In this document: positions 17,513 to 26,061 of the stretch, in pieces | Numbering within the stretch: position 1 is the first letter of the stretch | How the letters are laid out: the number at the start of each line of letters is the position of its first letter | Assembly (NCBI GenBank): GCA_903958395.1 | Contig: CAJBSZ010000247.1 | Location: 1-53,321 of the forward strand | DNA: 53,321 nucleotides | Reading direction: 5' to 3' | Origin: an uncultured bacterium | GTDB lineage: Bacteria; Verrucomicrobiota; Kiritimatiellia; CAIKKV01; CAITUY01 | Translations under genes and position numbers: made by a program | The notes under the pieces: generated by a model | The model's input: the letters and a program-made list of their open reading frames with translations, nothing else | Told to the model about the DNA's origin: nothing | Databases searched by the model: none

Positions 17513-17980
17513 ATGGAACAAGGTCACGAGTACTTTATGCACTTGGCATTGCGGGAGGCCCAACGCTCCGCAGATGCCGACGAAGTGCCGGTCGGAGCCA
17601 TCATCGTCAAGGACGGCGCCGTCATCGGCCGGGCCCACAACCAGACCGAATTACTGAAGGATCCCACCGCTCATGCAGAGATGATCGCCATTACCCAGGC
17701 GGCCTCGGCGGTGGGCGACTGGCGCCTGACCGACACCCTTCTCTATGTCACCAAGGAGCCCTGCCCCATGTGCGCCGGGGCCATCGTGCTGGCTCGTATT
17801 CCGGTGGTGGTTTTCGGAGTGCCGGATCCCAAACGGGGCGGCGCCGTCTCGGTGTTTAACATCCTGAATCACCCGCAACTCAACCACCGGCCCGAAATCA
17901 TTCAGGGAATTCTGGAAGAACCATGCCGGGCCATGTTGCAGGATTTCTTCAGAAAGAAGCGTCTCATTCCAAAAGATTAA
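17513..17980 (+). CDS. tadA: tRNA-specific adenosine deaminase TadA
   Basis: A 155-residue cytidine-deaminase-fold enzyme with the zinc-site motifs HAEMIAI (zinc-binding His and catalytic Glu) and PCPMCAGAI (PCxxC). TadA deaminates A34 to inosine in the tRNA-Arg(ACG) anticodon. Length matches the family. It follows the aldolase-like gene by 20 bases on the same strand. Its TAA shares the four bases TTAA with the stop of the convergent PAP2 gene. Confidence 0.95.
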   Translation: MEQGHEYFMHLALREAQRSADADEVPVGAIIVKDGAVIGRAHNQTELLKDPTAHAEMIAITQAASAVGDWRLTDTLLYVTKEPCPMCAGAIVLARIPVVVFGVPDPKRGGAVSVFNILNHPQLNHRPEIIQGILEEPCRAMLQDFFRKKRLIPKD

Positions 17981-19035
17981 AAGGTCAAAATCGCATTTCG
18001 ATACGCGTGAATGGCCGGGATGAGAGATAACGCAAGGGACAGAATCGCACAACCGAAACCAAAGACAGTCATGATTAAAATCGACTCCGGATGGTTTCGC
18101 TGTTTCAGCCTCCCGATGACATGAGCCGTAAACAGGGCAAGCAGTCCCATGACCACAAGGGGAATTCGCAGCCCGAAGACCGGCATGAACCAGGGCACCA
18201 CCACCAGCACGCATCCCCCCATGAGACCCGCGGCCCGTAACAACCGGGACCCGACTCCGCCCCTGGCCATTTTCTGCGGGATGAGTCCGGAATTAGTCCT
18301 GTGTTTCCGAACCCAGGTGGGTACTAAACGCGCCAGAATGAGAAACATCCCCAGCGGCCCCCAGACCCGGAGCACATCGAGCAGATAGAAGGCCCCGCCA
18401 GGACGAAGGAAGCTTGCAATCGCGGTGATCGTCACAAGGAGCAGTCCTGCCAGGGCGCACCAGTGCCGTTTGGGGCGCCAGCGCCATCGTTGAAGAACCG
18501 CCAGGGCCAGGGCGGCTGAAAGCACTCCAAATCCTGCACCCGCCAGGGCATCGCTGGCATAGTGGCGGCCATAGTACACCCGCTCCAGGGCAACGCCGCC
18601 GGTGACAAGAACCGCTGCGGGCACACTCCAGGGAGCCAGGCAGGCAAACGGCGTTACGAATACGGCAACGGTGGCAACATCCCCGCTGGGAAAAGACTGA
18701 AAGTTCTTAAACGCCGGGCGCTCGCGGCCCACTCCGATCTTCACAGGCGTGATCAGGATAGCCATCACAGCAAGCCCGATTATAATGTGCAACGCGTGAC
18801 GACGCGCACCGCATAGACCCAGGCCGAAGGCAATCATCAAGATGACGTCGCCCTGACCCAATGGCCGGAACATCTCAAGGACTTCCCGGATAAGATGATA
18901 TTTTCCGGCTCGACTGGCGAATGATCGAAAATAATGAAAGATACCGGTGTCGTAAGGATGAATAAGCACCGCGCCCAGTGCCAGCGCGGCAATCACAAGG
19001 AATAGGACTAAGCCCTGTATTCTCAGCACTTTCAT
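17977..19035 (-). CDS. PAP2-family membrane phosphatase-like protein
   Basis: A 352-residue polytopic membrane protein. The three PAP2 motifs are present in modified form: KIGVGRERP (KX6RP), FPSGD in place of PSGH, and ERVYYGRHYASD (RX5HX3D). The histidine of motif 2 normally helps protonate the leaving group and is Asp here. The C-terminal half adds about five further hydrophobic helices beyond the PAP2 core. The family hydrolyses lipid-linked phosphates such as undecaprenyl pyrophosphate. The ATG overlaps the stop of the upstream glycosyltransferase (ATGA), so a role in lipid-linked glycan recycling is a reasonable inference. Confidence 0.78.
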   Translation of the reverse strand: MKVLRIQGLVLFLVIAALALGAVLIHPYDTGIFHYFRSFASRAGKYHLIREVLEMFRPLGQGDVILMIAFGLGLCGARRHALHIIIGLAVMAILITPVKIGVGRERPAFKNFQSFPSGDVATVAVFVTPFACLAPWSVPAAVLVTGGVALERVYYGRHYASDALAGAGFGVLSAALALAVLQRWRWRPKRHWCALAGLLLVTITAIASFLRPGGAFYLLDVLRVWGPLGMFLILARLVPTWVRKHRTNSGLIPQKMARGGVGSRLLRAAGLMGGCVLVVVPWFMPVFGLRIPLVVMGLLALFTAHVIGRLKQRNHPESILIMTVFGFGCAILSLALSLIPAIHAYRNAILTF

Positions 19036-20099
19036 GGAGTAAGGGACTGATACATCGCCACCGTCTGGTCAGCCATTTGCGTAAATGAAAAAGAAGCGAC
19101 AAGACGCTCACGGGCGGCGAGACCATGCTGTTTCCGCAGTATGGGATCACTGGCATATTTCCTGATAGCCTCCGCCAACCGCACAGGATCGCATGGGGGA
19201 ACAATCATTCCAGTCTTTCCATCCTCCACAAGTTCCACCATCCCCCCAACCGCCGAGATGATCGAGGGAACCGCCAGGCACATCGCCTCAGCGACGGCCT
19301 TGGACAGCCCTTCGTTCCTGAGCGTCGGCATCACAAACAGATCGCAGGCGCCCATCAGTGCTGGCGCATCCATGCGAAAGCCCGTCAGGTGAATTCTCTC
19401 ACGCAACACGGGATCATCAAGAAGTTCACTGATCTCGGAATCATCATTCTGTCCAATCAGCAGGACATGGACCGGAAGATCAGCCGCCAGGCGGCGAACC
19501 GCCTGCAAAAGGATGGGAACCCCCTTGATTGGACGGGCTTTCGCGGTACAGGCGATCACCACGGCATTGTCCGGAATGCCAAACTCCCGCAGTGCCGAGC
19601 GGGGTGCCGAAACAAACCAGGCCGGATCGTGCCCGGCATAAATCGTGAGGAGGCGACTATCGGGAACGCCCAGTCCGTGAAGATAATTCATAACCGCCTT
19701 GGAGACGCATACAATCCGGTCGGCACGCGGACTCAACACAGCCAGACGGGCGGAGGGATCCCATCGCTTCAGGTGTCCCATGGTACCACAAAACCCGATG
19801 CGTTTCAGATTCATTCCCGTAGAGGCAATCAGGCCATTCGAGAGTGCCCGGCTGTTGAACGCGTGTAAAATATCATAAGAATCCGCCCGCAGAGTCCGCC
19901 AGAGGACACGTATCGCCGCAGGATCAATCCGGGCCTTCATGACAAAATGAGTCATTGGAAAACCCGTTTCCCTCAGGGGATCAAAGTAAGGGGATGTGGT
20001 ATCGCAAAGGAGTTTAATCTGGACGCCCCTGGCCGCCAGTTCAGGGAAAAGATGCGCTTCCGGCCGCTCACCAACCCCTGCCACAAGTAATACTTTCAT
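19032..20099 (-). CDS. Glycosyltransferase family 4 protein
   Basis: A 355-residue GT-B fold protein with an N-terminal Rossmann-like domain (MKVLLVAGVG) and the GT4 EX7E signature EGLSKAVAE in the C-terminal nucleotide-sugar domain, followed by the usual VGGMVELVEDGKTG loop. It is probably cytoplasmic and acts on a lipid-linked or cell-surface acceptor. It is the middle gene of an operon with an O-antigen ligase-like gene upstream and PAP2 downstream, with 4-base ATGA overlaps on both sides. Sugar donor and acceptor are unknown. Confidence 0.87.
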   Translation of the reverse strand: MKVLLVAGVGERPEAHLFPELAARGVQIKLLCDTTSPYFDPLRETGFPMTHFVMKARIDPAAIRVLWRTLRADSYDILHAFNSRALSNGLIASTGMNLKRIGFCGTMGHLKRWDPSARLAVLSPRADRIVCVSKAVMNYLHGLGVPDSRLLTIYAGHDPAWFVSAPRSALREFGIPDNAVVIACTAKARPIKGVPILLQAVRRLAADLPVHVLLIGQNDDSEISELLDDPVLRERIHLTGFRMDAPALMGACDLFVMPTLRNEGLSKAVAEAMCLAVPSIISAVGGMVELVEDGKTGMIVPPCDPVRLAEAIRKYASDPILRKQHGLAARERLVASFSFTQMADQTVAMYQSLTP

Positions 20100-21310
20100 A
20101 AGCGCCCATTAAGAATTGGTTTCATAATCATCTCCGGGCGGCGTGCCCCGGCGGCGGCCATCCCCATCAGAAATGCGTAAAGAATGATAATTTCAGTGTC
20201 TCCGAAGTTGTATTCCACAAAACCATTTAACAGCAGGCCGGCCAGCATCAGCATCACCACAATCGCATTCGCCCGCTCGACAGCCGATCTTCCCTTTCCC
20301 CGCATGATCCAGACAATCCCGTCTCCCAGCGACTTACCCATCCAGATCAGATATAACATCAAGCCAACCCAACCGGTTTCCACCAAAACCTGTGCCCAAT
20401 TGGAATGAAGATGATTCCGACTCGGCTCCACCCACCGGAAGACATCGCGCATCATCTCATTGGTCAGACAGCCATATCCCACGCCTTGCGGGTGTTCCTG
20501 GATAAGGGCGGGGGCAATTTTGAACCACATGGTGAGACGTCCCCCACCCTCCACATTAAACTCCCGCTTCAATTGCCCGAGCCTTGACTGCACCGGCGGA
20601 ATCATGAAAAACAAGAAAATCACCAAAATCGCCGGGATCCAGGCGCGCCAGCGCAAATTCCATAAAATGGCCACTCCGACCAGGATGATCGCGCAGAACC
20701 ATGATCCCCGTTTAAAGTTAATCAGCAGACCAGCCACTGACACGACCAAGATGGCCCATTCCCACCAAACCACCCTCCGCCCCGTTTTGACCATGGCCAG
20801 AATCAGGAACGTTGACCCCACCACCCCCAACATCAGCATCTGCCCATCCGTCATGGATCCTTTATCGATCAGGGCCGTCAGAAAGTCGGGAACCGGCTTA
20901 CGCCATGCCAAAACGGGATAGAGCACAAGATCCTTGATGCTTAAGAGCGCGCACCCCGCCATGAATGACCGGATCAGTTTCAGCGACCGCTCGGGCTGGA
21001 CCAGCAGGGACGCCGTCACGGGAATCAAAAAAAACCAGCACAACTTCCCGCATCGTTGCCAAAGTCCATGCCCGGTCCCACCGAAAACCGAAGAAACGAT
21101 TGCCCACCCGATAAACACTCCTGCCACCACGAGCACAGACGGCAGATGAACCCGGATCTGCCGTTGTGCAACCCCGGCGCAAAAGACCAGTAGACAAAGT
21201 CCTACAAATAACTGCCCTAGAGCGATCGAAAAAGGGATTGTGAAGGCCGTCGCAAGAAGCGCATAAAACGCCTTTTGCTCAACGGATACATTTTCGAAAA
21301 TCTGCTTCAT
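20096..21310 (-). CDS. O-antigen ligase / polymerase-like (Wzy_C) membrane protein
   Basis: About 404 residues from the ATG at 21310, with ten or more hydrophobic helices. The loop NHLHSNWAQVLVETGWVG matches the Wzy_C signature of WaaL ligases and Wzy polymerases, which act on undecaprenyl-linked glycans at the periplasmic face. An upstream ATG at 21361 would leave only nine bases to the divergent gene and no promoter room, so I prefer 21310, although its Shine-Dalgarno is weak. It is the first gene of the Wzy-GT4-PAP2 operon. Confidence 0.82.
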   Translation of the reverse strand: MKQIFENVSVEQKAFYALLATAFTIPFSIALGQLFVGLCLLVFCAGVAQRQIRVHLPSVLVVAGVFIGWAIVSSVFGGTGHGLWQRCGKLCWFFLIPVTASLLVQPERSLKLIRSFMAGCALLSIKDLVLYPVLAWRKPVPDFLTALIDKGSMTDGQMLMLGVVGSTFLILAMVKTGRRVVWWEWAILVVSVAGLLINFKRGSWFCAIILVGVAILWNLRWRAWIPAILVIFLFFMIPPVQSRLGQLKREFNVEGGGRLTMWFKIAPALIQEHPQGVGYGCLTNEMMRDVFRWVEPSRNHLHSNWAQVLVETGWVGLMLYLIWMGKSLGDGIVWIMRGKGRSAVERANAIVVMLMLAGLLLNGFVEYNFGDTEIIILYAFLMGMAAAGARRPEMIMKPILNGRL

Positions 21311-21370
21311 GAAGTGAAAAATTAGTGCAAGCGGGGGCCAGATGCAATATCTTCCCGTCATTCAACACGA

Positions 21371-22738
21371 ATGAACCGAACATATTGGATTTACATCATT
21401 CCGCTCCTGCTTCTTTTCGCGGTGACTTTGCCGCATTTGGAACAGGGTGATTTCAGGGTCGAAACGGCTCATTACGGAGCCATTGGGCTCCAGGCCTGGC
21501 AGGATCCCAGTCTGTTCTGGACGCTTCACGAGCACCCGGCCGTCCCGTACTTCAATAAGCCTCCCCTTGTTTTCTGGATTCACGGCCTGATTCTCCACCT
21601 GTTTGGAATCACGCTTGCGGTGATCCGTATTCCAACCATCCTCGCGGCGGCAGGTTGCGTATTGCTTACCGTCTTCATGACACGCCGCCTCATGGGACGC
21701 GCCACGGCGCTGGCGGCAGGCTCCATTCTCGCCCTGAGTTATGAGTTTTTCCGTCGTACGCGGGAAATCTCCCTGGACATGTGGCAACTCTTCTTTATGC
21801 TGGCGGCCGCCGCCCTGTGGATTGCCGCCGCCCACACCCGCCGCCGTCAGTATGCCTGGCTGGCGGGCATCCCCCTGGGCCTCGCCCTTCTCTGCAAACC
21901 TCTCATGGCCTTACTGATTCCCGTCATTTTCGTATCCTGGTACTTCATCGGGCCATCATTCAAGTTCCTCAGAATCCGGGATTTCGCGGGATTCCTGATC
22001 GTGACCCTGGCCATCGCTTTACCCTGGCACCTTTCCATGGCCATGCTTCACGGGGGTCTTTTCATCAACCAGTACTTCGGCCACGAGGTGGTTCAGCGGA
22101 TGCAGGGGCACATCAACAATCAACCCATCTGGTACTATGCGGTTGAAAACGGAAAGACCTATTGGCCATGGATGATTCTCCTGGTGTGCGGCATTGCCCG
22201 ATGGATGCGGGGAACCGTTTCGCGTCATCATCGGAATGCCCTCACCTTCGCCCTGATCTGGCTGGTGATCTGGGCTATCGCCATCAATCTGTTCCCGGAC
22301 AAGCGCCCCCGCTATGCCCTTCCGCTTTACCCGATGCTGGCCATCCTCGGAGGCTATGGACTGGTTACCCTGCCCTGGCAGGGCTTGAGAAGGCTCTATC
22401 GACATAAACTGGGAAGAACGGCCGTCGTCATCATGATCATGGCATTCATCATTTCTGTCCTGCCCATTCGATTTCAAGCCCCGCCTGAGCCGGCGCTGTC
22501 GGCCCTGGTCGAATGGGCGGGCGGACAAAATCCCGCCACCGTTTATTCCGCCGCCTTATCCGCGGTTGACGAAAGTATGCTGTATATCAAAGCCGGATAT
22601 TGGCCGACTCCCCTTGCCTTACTGCCACAATCCGGCACGGGAAACCTGCTGATCTATACAGACACGCTCGATCCAAAGCCGAACCCTGACGCCCTATGCG
22701 TTTTCCAAAAGGGCCGCTATCGGGTTATTCGCCAATAG
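21371..22738 (+). CDS. ArnT-like GT-C glycosyltransferase (GT39/PMT_2 family)
   Basis: A 455-residue membrane protein with about ten helices. The first periplasmic loop has FRVETAHYG, whose Glu corresponds to the catalytic acidic residue, and the family motif NKPPLVFWIHG follows. Such enzymes move a sugar from a polyprenyl phosphate to lipid A, protein or another acceptor in the periplasm. It is divergent from the O-antigen ligase-like operon and probably belongs to the same envelope-glycan function. The acceptor is unknown. A G/C-rich imperfect inverted repeat followed by TTTTTT near 22835 may end the transcript, but the pairing is poor. Confidence 0.83.
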   Translation: MNRTYWIYIIPLLLLFAVTLPHLEQGDFRVETAHYGAIGLQAWQDPSLFWTLHEHPAVPYFNKPPLVFWIHGLILHLFGITLAVIRIPTILAAAGCVLLTVFMTRRLMGRATALAAGSILALSYEFFRRTREISLDMWQLFFMLAAAALWIAAAHTRRRQYAWLAGIPLGLALLCKPLMALLIPVIFVSWYFIGPSFKFLRIRDFAGFLIVTLAIALPWHLSMAMLHGGLFINQYFGHEVVQRMQGHINNQPIWYYAVENGKTYWPWMILLVCGIARWMRGTVSRHHRNALTFALIWLVIWAIAINLFPDKRPRYALPLYPMLAILGGYGLVTLPWQGLRRLYRHKLGRTAVVIMIMAFIISVLPIRFQAPPEPALSALVEWAGGQNPATVYSAALSAVDESMLYIKAGYWPTPLALLPQSGTGNLLIYTDTLDPKPNPDALCVFQKGRYRVIRQ

Positions 22739-22875
22739 CCAGACGCATTACCAGTCCGTTGAAATGATAAGGCGTTCCCCGCCGTGGCAAGGGCAGACTC
22801 GTCGAGGGCCGGGAACCCGCTACTTTTTTCTGGATCGTCCCCTCCGTGTGACGCGGATAACACCATCCCGGAATA

Positions 22876-23997
22876 CTAGAGTTTTTCCACGCCAAACCTG
22901 TAAATGATCGTGTTGTGATAGACTTGTCCCGGCCTCAGAACGACCGATGGGAACTGCGGCTTGTTAGGCGAATCGGGGTAGTGCTGGGGCTCCATACAGA
23001 AACCCGTCCGGTACTGGTACGCCACCCCACCCTTGCCAACATTAGACCCATCCAGGAAGTTTCCAGAATAGAACTGCAGTCCAGGTTCCGTGGATAGCAC
23101 CTGCATGAGGCGCCCTGATGCAGCCTCACGCACCTCCGCCATCAGCGCCAGCTTACCCGCAGGCTTATCAATGGCCCAGTTGTGGTCATAACCGAGCCCG
23201 AACTTCAACTGCTCATCCTTTGCGTTGATGCGAGCCGCGATCGCCGTCGCCTGGCGAAAATCAAATGGCGTGCCCTCTACCGGTTTGAGCTCCCCCGTCG
23301 GGATCAGGGTTTCATCCACCGGCGTGAAATGAGACGCCTTGATTACGACCTTATGCCCGAGGATGTCCCCTTTTCCCGCCAAATTGAAATAGGAGTGATG
23401 GGTCAAATTACAAACTGTCGGCTTGTCAGTTGTGGCCGTGAATTCCAGTTTCAACTCATTTTTCTCCGTCACCGTGTAGAGTGCCGTTATGGACAGCGTG
23501 CCGGGATAACCTTCCTCACCGTCTCTGCTGACGTACTTCAATTCCAGCGCCGCTCCTTCCTTTGATTCCGCAGGCTTTGCCGTCCACACTACCTTGTCGA
23601 ACCCCTTGATACCGCCGTGCAGGTGGTTGCCAATGTTGTTCGTCGCCAAATGGTACTCCGTCCCATCCAGTGTAAACTTACCCTTCGCGATGCGGTTACC
23701 ATACCGCCCCACCAGACAGCCGAAATACGGGCTCGCCTTGATGTAATCCTCGAGCTTTTCGTACCCCAACACCACATCCCCGTATTTCCCGGCCTTGTCT
23801 GGCGCCTTGAGCGTCACAACGATGCCCCCGTAATTCATGATGCGGGCTTCCATTCCCCGGGTGTTTGTCAGGGTATAGATCGACACCGCAGTACCGTCCG
23901 GCATCTTGCCGAACGGGGCTGACGTCACGCTCCCCGCTCCGAACACCGATCCTGCCGCCAAACCCGCCGCTACTACCGCCATTAATGTATTTTTCAT
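22876..23997 (-). CDS. galM: Aldose 1-epimerase (galactose mutarotase) with signal peptide
   Basis: A 373-residue protein beginning with a signal peptide that ends near VFGAG, so it should be exported. Family motifs: GRYGNRI, NHLHGG (active-site His), NLTHHSYFNLAG (second catalytic His), GLGYDHNW (substrate-binding Asp) and STEPGLQFYSGN (catalytic Glu). The enzyme interconverts alpha and beta anomers of aldoses. Exported forms are common in polysaccharide degraders. It is transcribed alone, divergent from the acyltransferase gene, with GGGGAT a short distance before the ATG. Confidence 0.93.
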   Translation of the reverse strand: MKNTLMAVVAAGLAAGSVFGAGSVTSAPFGKMPDGTAVSIYTLTNTRGMEARIMNYGGIVVTLKAPDKAGKYGDVVLGYEKLEDYIKASPYFGCLVGRYGNRIAKGKFTLDGTEYHLATNNIGNHLHGGIKGFDKVVWTAKPAESKEGAALELKYVSRDGEEGYPGTLSITALYTVTEKNELKLEFTATTDKPTVCNLTHHSYFNLAGKGDILGHKVVIKASHFTPVDETLIPTGELKPVEGTPFDFRQATAIAARINAKDEQLKFGLGYDHNWAIDKPAGKLALMAEVREAASGRLMQVLSTEPGLQFYSGNFLDGSNVGKGGVAYQYRTGFCMEPQHYPDSPNKPQFPSVVLRPGQVYHNTIIYRFGVEKL

Positions 23998-24138
23998 GTT
24001 TCTATCCCCGCTGTTTACCTGTTGAAGTACAGATACTGTTAAAATCTGGAGGAAAGATCAAGATCGGCAATAAACCCGGCTTTCAACGCGCTACGGCCAA
24101 CTGCTCTTTTCAGGTCAAACTCAACCTTTCCCCCTTGC

Positions 24139-24167
24139 TTGACCAAACCTTCGTTAATCAATAAGTT
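24139..24167 (+). promoter_or_regulatory. Possible sigma-70 promoter close to the acyltransferase start
   Basis: TTGACC (24139-24144), a 17-base spacer and TAAGTT (24162-24167). The ATG at 24177 is nine bases downstream, so the leader would be only two or three bases. No Shine-Dalgarno is seen. The -10 match is weak. Confidence 0.4.
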
Positions 24168-24176
24168 ACCGGCATC

Positions 24177-25076
24177 ATGCTTTCAGTCGCACTCAAGTGT
24201 TTGAGCAAAATCTTCGGAGCGCTCTCCCTGAACCGGGCACTGGCGTTGGGCAGCGCCATCGGCTGGTTCTATGGAATCGTTGTCCGGCACCATCGCCGGG
24301 ATGCGGAGGAAGCCCTCCAGCGCAGCCTTCCCGAAAAAAGCGAGTCCGAACGCAAGCGCCTTTTAAATCAGGTTTACCGGAACCTCGGTATGAATGCCGC
24401 TGAGGAAATGCGCATGCCAACCGTCACCACAGCCTACCTCCAGGACTATGTCACCTGGGATAACGATGCCCCCCTACGGGAAGTCCTTGCCGCCGGGAAA
24501 GGGGCACTTGCCCTGACGGCCCATCTGGGGAACTTCGACCTGCTTTGCACCATCGCCCCAAAATTCAACTACCCCACCACGATCATCACGAAAGTGATCA
24601 AGAACAAAGCTATCAATGACTGGTGGATGGCGGCCCGGAGCCGATTCGGACTGAAATTTCTTCCCGCCCATAATTCCTATCGGCAATGTCTGAGCGCCTT
24701 GCGTAAAAACGAAATCGTGGCCTTCATTCTCGACCAGAACATGATCAACACTGAGGGAATCTTTGTGGATTTCTTCGGGAAGCCTGCCTGCACCAGTCCG
24801 GGACTCGCCTATATGTCGGCCCAGTCAGGAGCGGCTGTTGTTCCCATCTTTATGATCCGGCTTGAAAATGGACGACACCGGGTCAAGGTGATGGCCCCTA
24901 TCCCGCCGCCCCCTGACCGGAAGCCTGAAACCATCAGCCATTACACCCAGCTCTACACCAAGATCATCGAGGATGTGATCCGGGAGTATCCTGACCAATG
25001 GATCTGGGTTCATCGCCGCTGGAGAACTGTGCCGAAAACAGAAACCCCAACAGGCCGGCTTCAGCAATCCGCGTAA
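24177..25076 (+). CDS. Lysophospholipid/lipid A acyltransferase, LpxL/HtrB family (copy 1)
   Basis: A 299-residue protein with an N-terminal hydrophobic anchor. It has the catalytic HX4D motif as HLGNFD and the later DQNMINTEGIFVDFFG and PDQWIWVHRRWR motifs of LpxL-type late acyltransferases, which add secondary acyl chains to lipid A precursors at the inner membrane. Its last 16 bases overlap the 3' end of a convergent second member of the same family. Which acyl position it serves cannot be told. Confidence 0.87.
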   Translation: MLSVALKCLSKIFGALSLNRALALGSAIGWFYGIVVRHHRRDAEEALQRSLPEKSESERKRLLNQVYRNLGMNAAEEMRMPTVTTAYLQDYVTWDNDAPLREVLAAGKGALALTAHLGNFDLLCTIAPKFNYPTTIITKVIKNKAINDWWMAARSRFGLKFLPAHNSYRQCLSALRKNEIVAFILDQNMINTEGIFVDFFGKPACTSPGLAYMSAQSGAAVVPIFMIRLENGRHRVKVMAPIPPPPDRKPETISHYTQLYTKIIEDVIREYPDQWIWVHRRWRTVPKTETPTGRLQQSA

Positions 25077-26005
25077 TAGGGGTAGCGCGCGGGATCAAAC
25101 CCGGGGAGGCGACGCTTCCAGCGCTTGTAGGTCCAAAGCCAGTGCCCGGGATCGTCACGAAGTTGTTTTTCAAGATACTGGGTAATCCGGACGGTAACCG
25201 CTTCAGGCGTCATTCCCTCCATGTCTTCCGGCAACAGCAGTTCACGGGTATGACAATGATAAACCCCTTCTTCGTTGCAGGAGCAGAACGCCATCAGGAT
25301 CGGGACTTTTAACTTCAACGCCAATCCCGCCGCCGCCGTGGAGACCGGAACGGGGACCTCAAAGAAGGGAACGAAAACGCCGCCTTCGGCCGGCAAGGTG
25401 TCCTGATCCAGCAACAGCGCAATCGTCCCGCCTTCACGCAAAACCCGCACCAGAGAACGGAGCGCCCCTTCCCGGGGAATAATCCGCTGTCCGGACAACG
25501 TGCGCATCCTGTTGATTTCGGCATCAATGAGGGGGTTTTTAACCGGCTTGGCGACACTGGCGATCTTTGAACCATGCTGGACAGTCAGCCAGCCTAGAAT
25601 CTCCCAGTTCCCGAAATGCGCAGTCACAGCAATCGTGGCACCCTGCCGCATCCACGGCCAATTGTCATCATGAACCACAACCCAGTCCGCCATACGTTTT
25701 TCGCGATCCCGTGAAAACCAGAAATAGTCCAAGCCGGTCAGAACAAAGGTGGAAAACGATTTCCGCACAAGATCCCGCTTTGCATCCGGCGACAACGTCG
25801 TCCCGAAGGCAAGCTCCAGATTGGCCAGGGCGACACGCCGTTCCCGCCGGGCCACCAGCCATGCCAGACGCCCCGAGAAGCGCGCCAGAGCCACGACAGA
25901 CCGCCTGGAGAGGACGGGAATCAGGCGCCCGGCAAGATGAAATGCCAGCACTTCGAACCGGGCACGAAACCGGCGTCGCATCGACATGGCGGGAACATCA
26001 GTCAT
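25061..26005 (-). CDS. Lysophospholipid/lipid A acyltransferase, LpxL/HtrB family (copy 2)
   Basis: About 314 residues from the ATG at 26005. ATGs at 26032 and 26029 are in frame but fall in or at the edge of the loop of the strong ompA terminator, so they are unlikely starts. The catalytic motif is HFGNWE (HX4E), with LDQDTLPAEGGVFVPFF and GHWLWTYKRWKRR further on. It is only distantly related to the convergent copy 1. No clear Shine-Dalgarno precedes the chosen ATG. Role inferred: late acylation of lipid A or another envelope lipid. Confidence 0.83.
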   Translation of the reverse strand: MTDVPAMSMRRRFRARFEVLAFHLAGRLIPVLSRRSVVALARFSGRLAWLVARRERRVALANLELAFGTTLSPDAKRDLVRKSFSTFVLTGLDYFWFSRDREKRMADWVVVHDDNWPWMRQGATIAVTAHFGNWEILGWLTVQHGSKIASVAKPVKNPLIDAEINRMRTLSGQRIIPREGALRSLVRVLREGGTIALLLDQDTLPAEGGVFVPFFEVPVPVSTAAAGLALKLKVPILMAFCSCNEEGVYHCHTRELLLPEDMEGMTPEAVTVRITQYLEKQLRDDPGHWLWTYKRWKRRLPGFDPARYPYYADC

Positions 26006-26010
26006 GATTG

Positions 26011-26045
26011 AAAAAAAGGCCCGGAACATCACTGTTCCGGGCCTT
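26011..26045 (-). terminator. Intrinsic terminator of ompA / pilus operon
   Basis: On the minus strand a 12-bp perfect stem (arms 26045-26034 and 26027-26016, GC-rich) with a six-base loop is followed by seven T bases (26017-26011). It begins 17 bases after the ompA stop codon. Confidence 0.93.
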
Positions 26046-26061
26046 CAGCATTGTCTTGATC

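Noticed and set aside
22775-22845. Imperfect inverted repeat with T6 after the GT39 gene considered as a terminator
   Set aside because: The arms GTTCCC and GGGAAC are more than 30 bases apart and the inner pairing is poor; mentioned under the gene but not called.
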